From positions 1-12,871 of the forward strand of contig MHDO01000035.1 of assembly GCA_001805005.1 (NCBI GenBank): DNA of 12,871 nucleotides, given 5' to 3'. Of this stretch, positions 1 to 6,555 are shown piece after piece. Origin of the DNA: Nitrospinae bacterium RIFCSPLOWO2_12_39_16. Its GTDB lineage: Bacteria > Nitrospinota > Nitrospinia > UBA9942. How positions within the stretch are numbered: position 1 is the first letter of the stretch; the number at the start of each line of letters is the position of its first letter. Made by a program: the position numbers and the translations under genes. Under the pieces are notes generated by a model. The model was not told where the DNA came from. It saw nothing but the letters and a program-made list of their open reading frames with translations, and did not search any database.

Positions 1-752
1 ATTGCCTCCTCTGACCCAAACTCCTCAACAAACTTTCCGGCATCAAAGGATGCCCTCCTCGGGCAGTTGTCATGGACATTCATGCCATAGATTATCTTTG
101 GTCTCCCATGCTTATCTAATTCAGGCAGCTTCCCAAAGAGCAGGTGATGAACCACTGTGGCTACAAGCCAGTCAGGATTTACAGGACAGCCTGATAGATT
201 TATAACTGGTCTTTGCAGAAACTCTCCGACACCCTTAATGCCAGCAGGATTTGGTCTTGCAGCAGGGACACCGCCATAAGTGGCACAACTGCCAAGGGCT
301 ATAATTGCGGCAGCCTTGGATGAAGTTTCCTTTAATATATCCATCATATCCCTTCTGCCAATCCTCCCATAGCCCGGCTTTGTCGGAACACCACCCTCAA
401 CAATAAGTATATAGCCGCCTTCCTCTATAGATTTTTTTAAGATTTCTTCTGATTGTTCACCTGCAGCAGCCATTATTGTCTCATGGTAATCAATACTTAG
501 TATATCCAATACAATCTCTGAGGTTGAAGGGTGGGTTGTCTTGATGACAGACTCTGTGCATCCAGTGTCCGATGCAAAATGAAGCCAGACTACAGATGGC
601 CTCTTTGAAACATTTTCAATTGCGTTTGCTATTTGGGGGATAAAACTTTGAGATAAACCGAGGGCTGCAGCCATCTGGCCGCAGAATTTTAAGAATCTTC
701 TTCTATCAATATCTTTTAAAGATAAGAGCGTATCAAAACCAAATTCAGCCAT
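1..752 (-). CDS. [NiFe]-hydrogenase small subunit, Tat-exported (C-terminus off window)
   Basis: This is the electron-transfer subunit of an uptake-type [NiFe] hydrogenase, which passes electrons from the Ni-Fe site in the large subunit through Fe-S clusters. The 250 visible residues begin with a Tat signal: D-R-R-R-F-L-K at 16-22, a hydrophobic stretch, and a likely cleavage site after ANA (42-44). Family blocks follow: DTGCTES (62-68), EGGVPTKPG (119-127), GSCATYGG (154-161), INLSGCPVNPDW (184-195), HDNCPRR (227-233) and FDAGKFVEEFG (236-246). Proximal-cluster ligands would be D62, C65, C155 and C189; H227 and C230 would start the distal cluster. Asp62 replaces the usual first Cys of the CxxC. 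No extra Cys typical of the oxygen-tolerant group 1d is seen near C65. The ATG at 752 has a TAGGAGGT ribosome site at 757-764. The rest of the gene, and presumably the large subunit, lie beyond position 1. Confidence 0.95.
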   Translation of the reverse strand, partial: MAEFGFDTLLSLKDIDRRRFLKFCGQMAAALGLSQSFIPQIANAIENVSKRPSVVWLHFASDTGCTESVIKTTHPSTSEIVLDILSIDYHETIMAAAGEQSEEILKKSIEEGGYILIVEGGVPTKPGYGRIGRRDMMDILKETSSKAAAIIALGSCATYGGVPAARPNPAGIKGVGEFLQRPVINLSGCPVNPDWLVATVVHHLLFGKLPELDKHGRPKIIYGMNVHDNCPRRASFDAGKFVEEFGSEEA

Positions 753-828
753 AATAACCTCCTACATTTATTATGTCATTTGATATAGAATTTTGCCTTT
801 CTCACCTCCTTTGAACAACTCTGGTAGT

Positions 829-856
829 AATATAAGCTCTAATATTTTTTTGTCAA
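829..856 (-). promoter_or_regulatory. Sigma70-type promoter of the hydrogenase gene
   Basis: On the minus strand a perfect -35 TTGACA (856-851) is separated by 16 bp from a -10 TATATT (834-829). Transcription would start near 822, giving a leader of about 70 nt before the ATG at 752. The leader also holds a strong Shine-Dalgarno-like AGGAGGTGA around 803-811 that is too far from the hydrogenase start to serve it. Confidence 0.65.
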
Positions 857-871
857 TAGCACTTGCAAAAA

Positions 872-949
872 TTATTTTGGCGATGCAGGAAGATAAACAT
901 GAAAGGTTGTCCCAAAGTTTTCTTTAGATTCAACAGTAATTAATCCTTT
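872..949 (-). pseudogene. C-terminal remnant of a sensor histidine kinase (HATPase_c end)
   Basis: The minus strand encodes KGLITVESKENFGTTFHVYLP followed by ASPK and a TAA stop at 874-872. This matches the end of the histidine-kinase ATPase domain: the last beta strands after the G2 box, where kinases read like 'G.I.V.S..G.GT.F.v.LP'. An in-frame TAA lies directly upstream at 952-950, and no kinase sequence is recognisable beyond it. Only about 25 codons survive, so this is a decayed or truncated gene rather than a working kinase. The hydrogenase promoter begins just past its stop. Confidence 0.65.
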
Positions 950-989
950 TTATATTGCCACTTAAGGTTAAATAATATATAAATATTTT

Positions 990-1133
990 ATGGCTGATAT
1001 AAAAGTTATAACTGAAAAGATAGATAAAAAGCCATCTCAAGGTTATAATAGTATGGAAATTATAAATAAGGAGTTACAAAAAAAGATTAAGGAGATAACC
1101 TTTGAATTAATAGGAAAGGGAGAGGGTTTGTAA
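990..1133 (+). CDS. Hypothetical 47-residue protein
   Basis: An ATG at 990 opens 47 codons ending in TAA at 1131-1133, with the next gene's ATG immediately after. The product is Lys/Glu/Ile-rich, with a probable amphipathic helix over roughly residues 22-42 and no membrane segment or signal peptide. No good Shine-Dalgarno precedes the ATG; the nearest AAGG is about 20 nt away. It may therefore be a weakly translated leader cistron, a decayed gene, or start at the internal Met22. The tight spacing to the downstream gene is the main reason to list it. I do not recognise a family. Confidence 0.4.
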   Translation: MADIKVITEKIDKKPSQGYNSMEIINKELQKKIKEITFELIGKGEGL

Positions 1134-1499
1134 ATGGTTCAACATTCAGGGCTGACACAGGAGAGATGGTCATCTTTTTCTCTATTGCAACAGATATTGA
1201 TGATAGGAAATGAGATGAACAGGGCAAAAAGATTGTTTTCTCCACTTGATAAAACTGGATTGATATTCTGTTACGAAAGGGTCATCTATTTAACAGACCT
1301 CACTGTTAAGTCAAATCCCATGAGGGGACTAAGAAAAGAACTTTTACGCTGGCGTGACCTGGTGGCTGAAGAATATATTAATCTGATGAGTGCGGAGGCT
1401 ATAATGCCCGATATAAACAGGCATCTAAAGATTTTCAAGTCTCTCCTCCTTCTAAATTCTGAAAGTGCAGGTCAGATATCTTATCTTATAAAATATTAG
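1134..1499 (+). CDS. Hypothetical 121-residue all-helical protein
   Basis: This small soluble protein has unknown function. The ATG directly follows the upstream stop and is served by GGGAGAGGG ending about 7 nt before it, inside the previous ORF. The visible pattern is W-S-S-F-S-L (12-17), an IGNEMNRA block (25-32), then YERVIYLTDLT (47-57) and LRKELLRWRDLV (66-77). This heptad-like hydrophobic spacing suggests a helical bundle. The W-S-x-x-S-L / IGxExxRA / ER-x-x-x-L-x-D-L-T layout resembles, from memory, a family of uncharacterised small helical (HEPN-like) proteins. That resemblance is an impression only, and no catalytic RxxxxH motif is evident. It may be co-transcribed with the 47-codon ORF. 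It lies upstream of ilvA, but ilvA has its own promoter. Confidence 0.7.
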   Translation: MVQHSGLTQERWSSFSLLQQILMIGNEMNRAKRLFSPLDKTGLIFCYERVIYLTDLTVKSNPMRGLRKELLRWRDLVAEEYINLMSAEAIMPDINRHLKIFKSLLLLNSESAGQISYLIKY

Positions 1500-1538
1500 G
1501 TTAAATCTTTTGCAAATATAAACTTCCCATTTTTTCTA

Positions 1539-1566
1539 TTGCCCCCTTAAAACACACTGGTATAAT
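1539..1566 (+). promoter_or_regulatory. Extended -10 promoter upstream of ilvA
   Basis: A perfect TATAAT (1561-1566) is preceded by TGG, giving an extended -10 (TGn). A weaker -35 TTGCCC (1539-1544) lies 16 bp upstream. Predicted transcription starts near 1573, leaving a leader of about 45 nt before the ilvA GTG. No attenuator-like leader peptide or T-box is visible in this short leader. Confidence 0.6.
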
Positions 1567-1617
1567 ATAACGAATTAAGTTTAAGAATCAAAATGTCTTG
1601 CAACGAATGGAGTTATC

Positions 1618-2823
1618 GTGATTAGTTTTGACGATATAAAGAAGGCACAGGAAACTATAAAAGATTATATTCATAGAACGCCCCTTGTCTATTCAAATTC
1701 TATAAGCAGAATTACAGGATTAGAGGTTTATATAAAACTTGAGAATCTGCAGAAGACAGGCTCGTTTAAAATCAGGGGTGCTGCAAATAAGATTTCCCAC
1801 CTGTCGGAAGATGAAAGAAAGAGGGGAGTGGTTACTGCATCCGCAGGGAATCATGCACAGGGTGTCGCCCTTGCTGCAAGCAGGTTGGGAATAAAGGCTA
1901 CTGTGGTCATGCCTGAGAGGGCATCTATATCAAAACAGCTTGCCACAAAGGGATACGGGGCAGAGGTTATACTATATGGTAATAGTTTTGATGAGGCGTT
2001 AGAATATGCAAGGAGAATTGAAAGGGATAGAAATTACAAATTTATACATACCTATGATGACAATGACCTTATAGCAGGACAGGGGACAATAGGGCTTGAA
2101 ATCCTTGAGGACCTTCCGGATGTGGATTCTGTTGTTGTTCCCATCGGCGGGGGGAGTCTCATATCAGGTATTTCTATAGCGGTTAAAGAAAAAAAGAGGG
2201 ATACCCAGATTGTAGGTGTTGAGGCAAAGGCGGCGGCTGCCATGTATCTATCAAGGCAGAGTGGTAAGAATACGCCTGTCACATCGCTTCATACAATTGC
2301 AGACGGGATAGCAATAAAAAGGATAGGCGATATAACATTTCCAATAATCCAGCAAAAGGTAGATGAAATTGTTACTGTAGAGGAAGAAGAGATAGCGGCT
2401 GCAATACTCCTTCTGATGGAAAGAAAGAAGATTGTTGTTGAAGGTGCAGGTGCAGTTCCACTCGCTGCAATTATGGATAGTAAGACAAGGATAAAAGGCA
2501 AAAAGGTTGCCCTTGTCTTGAGTGGCGGGAATATTGACATGAATATACTTGACAGGGTGATAGAGAAGGGGCTTGTAAAGTCAGGGAGGGTACTGAGGAT
2601 TGAGGTTGAGCTTGCTGATACACCCGATGCATTTGCAAGGCTCACATCAATTATTGCAGGGAAAAAGGCAAACATACTTCATATAGTCCATGACAGGCTT
2701 TCACATAAGCTTCCAATTACAAAGACTATAGTGAGGTTGAATCTTGAAACAAAGGGATTTGAACACAATGAGGAGATTAAGGGTGAGCTGATAAATATGG
2801 GTTATAATGCAATGGTGATATAA
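1618..2823 (+). CDS. ilvA: Threonine ammonia-lyase (threonine dehydratase) with C-terminal ACT domain
   Basis: This cytosolic PLP enzyme deaminates L-threonine to 2-oxobutanoate and ammonia, the entry step to isoleucine. Fold-type II signatures are all present: the PLP lysine K51 in TGSFKIRGA, SAGNHAQG (75-82) for substrate and cofactor binding, the phosphate loop GGGSL (177-181), and SGGN (302-305). Residues from about 326 to 401 form one ACT-like regulatory domain. The 401-residue length matches the short biosynthetic type with a single ACT domain, not the E. coli IlvA of about 510 residues with two. The start is GTG at 1618, preceded by GGAG at 1609-1612, which agrees with the usual N-terminus of this family. 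Feedback control through the ACT domain is expected from the family, but the ligand cannot be read from sequence. Confidence 0.96.
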   Translation: MISFDDIKKAQETIKDYIHRTPLVYSNSISRITGLEVYIKLENLQKTGSFKIRGAANKISHLSEDERKRGVVTASAGNHAQGVALAASRLGIKATVVMPERASISKQLATKGYGAEVILYGNSFDEALEYARRIERDRNYKFIHTYDDNDLIAGQGTIGLEILEDLPDVDSVVVPIGGGSLISGISIAVKEKKRDTQIVGVEAKAAAAMYLSRQSGKNTPVTSLHTIADGIAIKRIGDITFPIIQQKVDEIVTVEEEEIAAAILLLMERKKIVVEGAGAVPLAAIMDSKTRIKGKKVALVLSGGNIDMNILDRVIEKGLVKSGRVLRIEVELADTPDAFARLTSIIAGKKANILHIVHDRLSHKLPITKTIVRLNLETKGFEHNEEIKGELINMGYNAMVI

Positions 2824-2833
2824 TAAAACATAA

Positions 2834-2906
2834 GCCACGAAGTCACCAAGGCACAAAGGATTATAAAAAATTAATTTTTACCTTTGAGTCATTGAGTCTT
2901 TGTGGC
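2834..2906 (+). repeat. Intergenic inverted array of degenerate 8-bp repeats
   Basis: The left arm (2834-2859) contains three degenerate octamers, CACGAAGT, CACCAAGG and CACAAAGG. The right arm (2881-2906) is its imperfect reverse complement, built of CCTTTGAG, TCATTGAG and TCTTTGTG. The arms are separated by about 21 bp of AT-rich sequence. The element nearly fills the ilvA-argH gap, and its right end touches the argH ribosome site. The ilvA-argH transcript could fold here. There is no T-run after the hairpin, so it is not a standard terminator. I recall CCACGAAG-type arrays as dispersed repeats in environmental bacterial genomes. Confidence 0.8.
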
Positions 2907-2920
2907 AAAGGGGATTTTAG

Positions 2921-4300
2921 ATGAAAAAGAAACCGTGGTCGGGGAGATTTGAAAAGGAGACTGATAAGATGGTAGAGGAATTTACTGCCTCAATCTCATT
3001 TGATAAGAGGCTTTATAAATATGATATTGAGGGGAGTATTGCCCACTGCATGATGCTTAAAAAGTGTAAGATTATTAAAAGTGGAGAGGCAGATAAAATC
3101 ATCAAAGGATTAAGAGATATAAAAAAGGAGATAGATGCAGGTAGATTTAAGTTTGACATTGCACTTGAAGATATTCACATGAATATTGAGAGAAGGCTTA
3201 TTGATAAGATAGGCACTGTCGGAGGAAAACTGCATACTGCAAGGAGCAGGAATGACCAGGTGGCACTTGATATAAGACTATATTTGAGGGATGAGGTTGG
3301 GGAGATTGTTAGTCTGATAAGAGGTTTGAAGAAGGCCATTGTAAAAAAGGCAAAGGGAAATATTGATGTGATTATGCCGGGATATACACATTTACAAATG
3401 GCACAGCCTGTCCTCTTCAGCCATCATTTGCTTGCCTATTATGATATGTTTGATAGGGATGAAGATAGATTTTTGGATATGTTAAAGAGGGTAAATGTTA
3501 TGCCCCTCGGCTCTGCTGCTATGGCAGGGACTAATTATCCAATTGATAGGAGATATGTGGCAAAACTGCTGGGATTTGCAGATATTACTACAAATAGTAT
3601 GGATGCAGTAGGTGACAGGGATTTTTCCATTGAGTTTCTCTCCGCTTCTGCTATTTTAATGATGCACTTAAGCAGGCTCAGTGAAGAACTCATAATATGG
3701 TCAACATCTGAGTTTGGTTTTATTGAGATTGATGACTCCTTCTGCACAGGGAGCAGTATCATGCCGCAGAAGAAAAACCCTGATGTCCCTGAACTCGTGA
3801 GAGGAAAAACTGGCAGGGTATATGGGAATCTCATGTCATTACTCACTACAATGAAATCGCTTCCACTTGCATACAACAAAGATATGCAGGAGGATAAAGA
3901 GCCTGTGTTTGATACTGTTGATACGGTCAAGGCTTCCCTATCAATATATTCCAAGATGATTGGCACAATTAAGCTTAATAGAGACAGGCTTAGAGAGGCA
4001 GTGTTTCAGGGTTTTATGACAGCCACTGATATGGCAGATTATCTCGTTATGAAAGGAGTGCCGTTCAGGGAGGCACATGAGGTTGTTGGAAGGGTGGTTT
4101 CATTTTGCATAAAGAGCCATAAATTATTATCCGATTTGACCCTGCATGAATTACAGAGGTTCTCTAAGGGTTTCAAAAAAGATATATTCAATTTTATAAA
4201 AGTAGAAAAATCGGTTGATAGAAAGAATGTCATTGGCGGTACTTCAAAAAAGCAGGTATTAAAGAGGTTAACAGAGATTGAAAAAACAATAAAGGATTAA
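2921..4300 (+). CDS. argH: Argininosuccinate lyase
   Basis: It cleaves argininosuccinate to arginine and fumarate, the last step of arginine synthesis, as a cytosolic homotetramer of the fumarase/aspartase superfamily. All three conserved regions are visible: HTARSRNDQ (105-113), [10 protein letters not shown] (154-163) with the catalytic-base region around His157, and the superfamily signature [12 protein letters not shown] (277-288) whose serine is the catalytic acid/base. At 459 residues it is of normal length, and it starts with the typical KPWSGRF N-terminus. AAGGGGA at 2908-2914 serves the ATG. The next gene starts at 4301 with no spacer, so argH, lptM and lysA look co-transcribed. Confidence 0.97.
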   Translation: MKKKPWSGRFEKETDKMVEEFTASISFDKRLYKYDIEGSIAHCMMLKKCKIIKSGEADKIIKGLRDIKKEIDAGRFKFDIALEDIHMNIERRLIDKIGTVGGKLHTARSRNDQVALDIRLYLRDEVGEIVSLIRGLKKAIVKKAKGNIDVIMPGYTHLQMAQPVLFSHHLLAYYDMFDRDEDRFLDMLKRVNVMPLGSAAMAGTNYPIDRRYVAKLLGFADITTNSMDAVGDRDFSIEFLSASAILMMHLSRLSEELIIWSTSEFGFIEIDDSFCTGSSIMPQKKNPDVPELVRGKTGRVYGNLMSLLTTMKSLPLAYNKDMQEDKEPVFDTVDTVKASLSIYSKMIGTIKLNRDRLREAVFQGFMTATDMADYLVMKGVPFREAHEVVGRVVSFCIKSHKLLSDLTLHELQRFSKGFKKDIFNFIKVEKSVDRKNVIGGTSKKQVLKRLTEIEKTIKD

Positions 4301-4420
4301 ATGAAAAAGAGATTGCAGTTAATTTTATTTATTTTTGTAATTATAGCAATAGTCAACGGGGGTTGTGGGAAAAAGGCACCACCTGTTCCACCGTCAGAAC
4401 AGGTAGACAGTATGCAGTAA
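4301..4420 (+). CDS. lptM: LptM-like small lipoprotein
   Basis: A 39-residue product begins on the base after the argH stop. It has a basic start (MKKR), a hydrophobic helix of about 14 residues (5-18), and a lipobox-like NGGC with the lipidated Cys at 22. The tail is short and proline-rich, GKKAPPVPPSE. This C-G-x-K-x-P-x-x-P arrangement is the hallmark of the LptM (YifL) microprotein family. In E. coli, LptM is an outer-membrane lipoprotein that assists LptD-LptE maturation in lipopolysaccharide export. Members commonly sit just upstream of lysine genes, as here with lysA. The lipobox is slightly off consensus, with Asn at -3. The stop codon and the last four codons lie in a 7-bp repeat, so the native C-terminus may have been altered. 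Confidence 0.75.
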   Translation: MKKRLQLILFIFVIIAIVNGGCGKKAPPVPPSEQVDSMQ

Positions 4421-4435
4421 GCAGCAGGCAGTAAA
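4408..4435 (+). repeat. Degenerate 7-bp tandem repeat across the lptM stop
   Basis: Four consecutive heptamers are present: CAGTATG, CAGTAAG, CAGCAGG and CAGTAAA. The TAA in the second unit is the lptM stop codon. The array ends about 29 bp before the lysA ATG, leaving the lysA ribosome site GGGAGGG (4453-4459) intact. It has the same period as the array inside nrdJ at 10203-10237 but a different unit sequence. Confidence 0.7.
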
Positions 4436-4464
4436 ATATCTATTCAAAAAGAGGGAGGGTATTA

Positions 4465-5724
4465 ATGAACGATTTTCAGTATAAAGGCAGTGATCTCTAC
4501 TGTGAAGATGTTTCAATAAAAGATATTTCAAAGGCTGTCGGTACACCATTTTATCTTTACAGCTATAATACTTTAAGAAATCATTTCAGGGTATTTAATT
4601 CGGCATTTGAAGGTATTCCTCACCTTGTTTGCTTTGCAGTAAAGTCAAATTCAAATATTGCCATCCTGAAGATATTTGCCGGAGAGGGTGGTGGATTTGA
4701 TGTCGTATCAGGGGGGGAGTTATACAGGGCACTTGCTGCAGGTGCCGACCCTCAGAAGATTGTATATGCAGGGGTTGGAAAGACTAAAGAGGAGATAAGG
4801 TTTGCCATTAAGTCAAATATACTCATGTTCAATGTTGAGTCTTCTCAGGAGCTTTTTGCCATTGATGAGGTTGCCGATGAGCTAAGTGTTAAGGCGCGGG
4901 TATCTCTAAGGGTGAATCCTGATATTGATGCCAAGACCCATCCATATATTTCTACCGGACTGAAGTCCCATAAATTCGGCATAAGTATGAGTGAGGCATT
5001 AGAGGGATACAAACTTGCAAATAGTCTTGGAAATATAGAGGTGGTAGGGATACATAAGCATATTGGCTCTCAGATAACACAAGTGCGTCCCTTTGTAGAT
5101 GCACTGGAAAAGATAGTTGCCTTGATTGACCAGCTCAGGGTTGAGGGATTGAAAATAAAATACCTTGATATCGGAGGCGGGCTTGGAATTACATATAAGG
5201 ATGAATCGCCTCCAAATCCGAAGGAACTGGCGGCAGAGCTGTCACCGATTTTAAAGGGGACAGGCTGTACTATAATATTTGAGCCTGGAAGGGTTATTGT
5301 AGGTAATGCAGGTGCACTTGTAACAAAGGTTTTATATACGAAACAGAGTGAAGGGAAGAACTTTGTGATTGTAGATGCGGGTATGAACGATTTGGTAAGA
5401 CCGAGTTTCTACGGCTCTTATCATTCAATACTGCCCGTAAATAAAAATTCAGATTCACATAAAATAGTGGCAGATGTCGTAGGGCCAATATGCGAGAGTG
5501 GTGATTTTCTGGCAAAGGACAGGGTCCTGCCTGATTTAAAAAAGGATGCCATTGCGGCGGTGATGAGTGCAGGTGCCTACGGTTTTACAATGTCATCAAA
5601 TTATAATTCAAGACCGAGGGTTCCTGAAATATTGGTAAAAGGTAATGAATTTTTTGTAATCAGAAAGAGAGAGAATTACGAGGATTTGGTCAAAGGCGAG
5701 GAGATACCTTTGTTTTTAAAATAA
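4465..5724 (+). CDS. lysA: Diaminopimelate decarboxylase
   Basis: This fold-type III PLP enzyme decarboxylates meso-diaminopimelate to L-lysine, the last step of lysine synthesis. The visible sites are the PLP lysine K60 in CFAVKSNSN, HIGSQ (199-203), the glycine-rich phosphate loop DIGGGLG (235-241), EPGR (273-276), CESGD (343-347) with the inter-subunit active-site Cys343, and AGAYGF (369-374) with Tyr372. The 419-residue length is standard. The start is supported by GGGAGGG upstream. The gene closes the plus-strand argH-lptM-lysA cluster and meets minus-strand genes tail to tail. dapA and dapB, often next to lysA, are not in this window. Confidence 0.97.
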   Translation: MNDFQYKGSDLYCEDVSIKDISKAVGTPFYLYSYNTLRNHFRVFNSAFEGIPHLVCFAVKSNSNIAILKIFAGEGGGFDVVSGGELYRALAAGADPQKIVYAGVGKTKEEIRFAIKSNILMFNVESSQELFAIDEVADELSVKARVSLRVNPDIDAKTHPYISTGLKSHKFGISMSEALEGYKLANSLGNIEVVGIHKHIGSQITQVRPFVDALEKIVALIDQLRVEGLKIKYLDIGGGLGITYKDESPPNPKELAAELSPILKGTGCTIIFEPGRVIVGNAGALVTKVLYTKQSEGKNFVIVDAGMNDLVRPSFYGSYHSILPVNKNSDSHKIVADVVGPICESGDFLAKDRVLPDLKKDAIAAVMSAGAYGFTMSSNYNSRPRVPEILVKGNEFFVIRKRENYEDLVKGEEIPLFLK

Positions 5725-5727
5725 AGA

Positions 5728-5847
5728 TTACAAGGCGAGTCTTTTTATTTCAAGCGGGTCAATAACATCCGTAATTTTGATACCATACTTTTTATTTACA
5801 ACAACAACCTCACCCCGCACATTAATAAATACTTCTATTGGACCATA
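5728..5847 (-). pseudogene. FliN-like (SpoA domain) C-terminal remnant
   Basis: Directly after the DUF1844 stop, and in the same frame, 39 codons read YGPIEVFINVRGEVVVVNKK and then YGIKITDVIDPLEIKRLAL before a TAA at 5730-5728. The RGEVVVV..K(Y/F)GI(K/R)IT(D/E)(V/I) stretch is the typical end of the flagellar motor switch protein FliN. The preceding PIEV resembles the start of the SpoA domain. The middle of the domain, about 35-40 residues, is missing. No Met start or ribosome site precedes the fragment, so it reads as an internally deleted relic. No other flagellar gene is seen in the window. Confidence 0.55.
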
Positions 5848-6240
5848 TTACATTCCCTTGCTTGATTCCTTTACATATCTTATCTTAAGTTCGTAAAGGG
5901 TATTCTCCACAAGGGCCTCTTCATCCTTTGTAAGATTACCCTTTGTTTTTTCCCTGAGCATATCAATCATATCTATGGTCTGTTTTGCTATTGTTAGATT
6001 TCTTTCTTTCTTGCCTGAGACGGGGTCTGCTATATCACCAAAGTGCAACATAGCTGAACTGGTTAGAGAGAGGATAAAAGTAGCGAAATTTATTTCTGGA
6101 AGGGGGATATCTTTGTTTTTTGAACTGCTGTCATCTTCTTTCTTATAATTCTTTGTGTCAGAATCCTGCCTCTTCTCTTCTTCAGAGATTGCAGAGAATC
6201 TTTTGTCTTTAATTGTATATCCTTTTTCCTCGTTATTCAA
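5848..6240 (-). CDS. DUF1844 family protein
   Basis: The 130-residue product has a conserved N-terminal EKGYTIKDKRF tag, a charged low-complexity linker (about residues 20-46), and a helical DUF1844 domain at about 49-125. That domain carries INFATFILSLTSSAMLHFGD, then DPVSGKKERNL..AKQTIDMIDML and KTKGNLTKDEEALVENTLYELKIRYV. The family is common in Nitrospirota, Deltaproteobacteria and Planctomycetes and has no established function. I chose TTG at 6240 because AAGGTGG (6253-6247) lies 6 nt upstream and homologues begin near EEKGYTIKDKR. The longer ATG option at 6339 would overlap rpoZ by 56 bp and add a non-conserved extension. It is probably the last intact gene of the dksA-like, htpX, rpoZ operon. 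Confidence 0.85.
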   Translation of the reverse strand: MNNEEKGYTIKDKRFSAISEEEKRQDSDTKNYKKEDDSSSKNKDIPLPEINFATFILSLTSSAMLHFGDIADPVSGKKERNLTIAKQTIDMIDMLREKTKGNLTKDEEALVENTLYELKIRYVKESSKGM

Positions 6241-6283
6241 AGATGACCACCTTACCCAAAATTCTAAATCGGATTTTGGGATA

Positions 6284-6532
6284 TTATTTTGATTTGCGAG
6301 GTGACTTCTTACGCTTAACCTCAGGCACTTCAGGTTCATTTATGACTAACTTTTCTTCAACAATCTCCTTCAGTGCAATATCTGCATTAGAGATTGAGTT
6401 TCCCTCTTCTATCTGGACAAGCGGCTCACTCCCCTTCTGAAGCTGCCTCATTCGTCTGGAAAGAATATTTACAAGTAAATATCTTTTAGGAATCTTTTTA
6501 AGTGCTAAACTATAATAATTCGGATTAAACAT
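6284..6532 (-). CDS. rpoZ: DNA-directed RNA polymerase omega subunit
   Basis: This 82-residue omega subunit helps fold beta' and assemble RNA polymerase. It begins MFNPNYYSLALKKIPKRYLL and continues VNILSRRMRQLQKG, the conserved block that contacts beta'. ADIALKEIVEEKL (50-62) matches the conserved A-L-x-E-I-x-x-G/E segment. The tail is basic (KRKKSPRKSK). AAAGGGG sits just upstream of the ATG. It lies 23 bp downstream of htpX and about 43 bp upstream of the DUF1844 start. In bacteria with ppGpp, omega forms part of one of its binding sites, so a DksA-family gene in the same operon is a fitting neighbour; the functional link here is inferred. Confidence 0.9.
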   Translation of the reverse strand: MFNPNYYSLALKKIPKRYLLVNILSRRMRQLQKGSEPLVQIEEGNSISNADIALKEIVEEKLVINEPEVPEVKRKKSPRKSK

Positions 6533-6555
6533 TTTTATACCCCTTTCGTCAAGTG

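Noticed and set aside
3..752. Oxygen-tolerant group 1d hydrogenase with a 4Fe-3S cluster
   Set aside because: No supernumerary cysteines are seen around the proximal-cluster motif; one canonical Cys is instead replaced by Asp.
990..1499. Toxin-antitoxin pair
   Set aside because: The size and spacing suggest it, but neither protein shows a recognisable toxin fold motif or DNA-binding antitoxin motif, so the call would be a guess.
2289..2675. 128-codon open frame antisense to ilvA
   Set aside because: It lies wholly opposite a well-supported gene, has Ser/Ile-rich low-complexity content typical of an antisense shadow, and has no domain.
3535..3966. 143-codon open frame antisense to argH
   Set aside because: It mirrors conserved ArgH codons including the MPQKKNP signature; no ribosome site or recognisable domain.
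6241..6339. N-terminal extension of the DUF1844 protein from ATG 6339
   Set aside because: It overlaps rpoZ, its residues do not resemble the family N-terminus, and a TTG with a ribosome site fits better.
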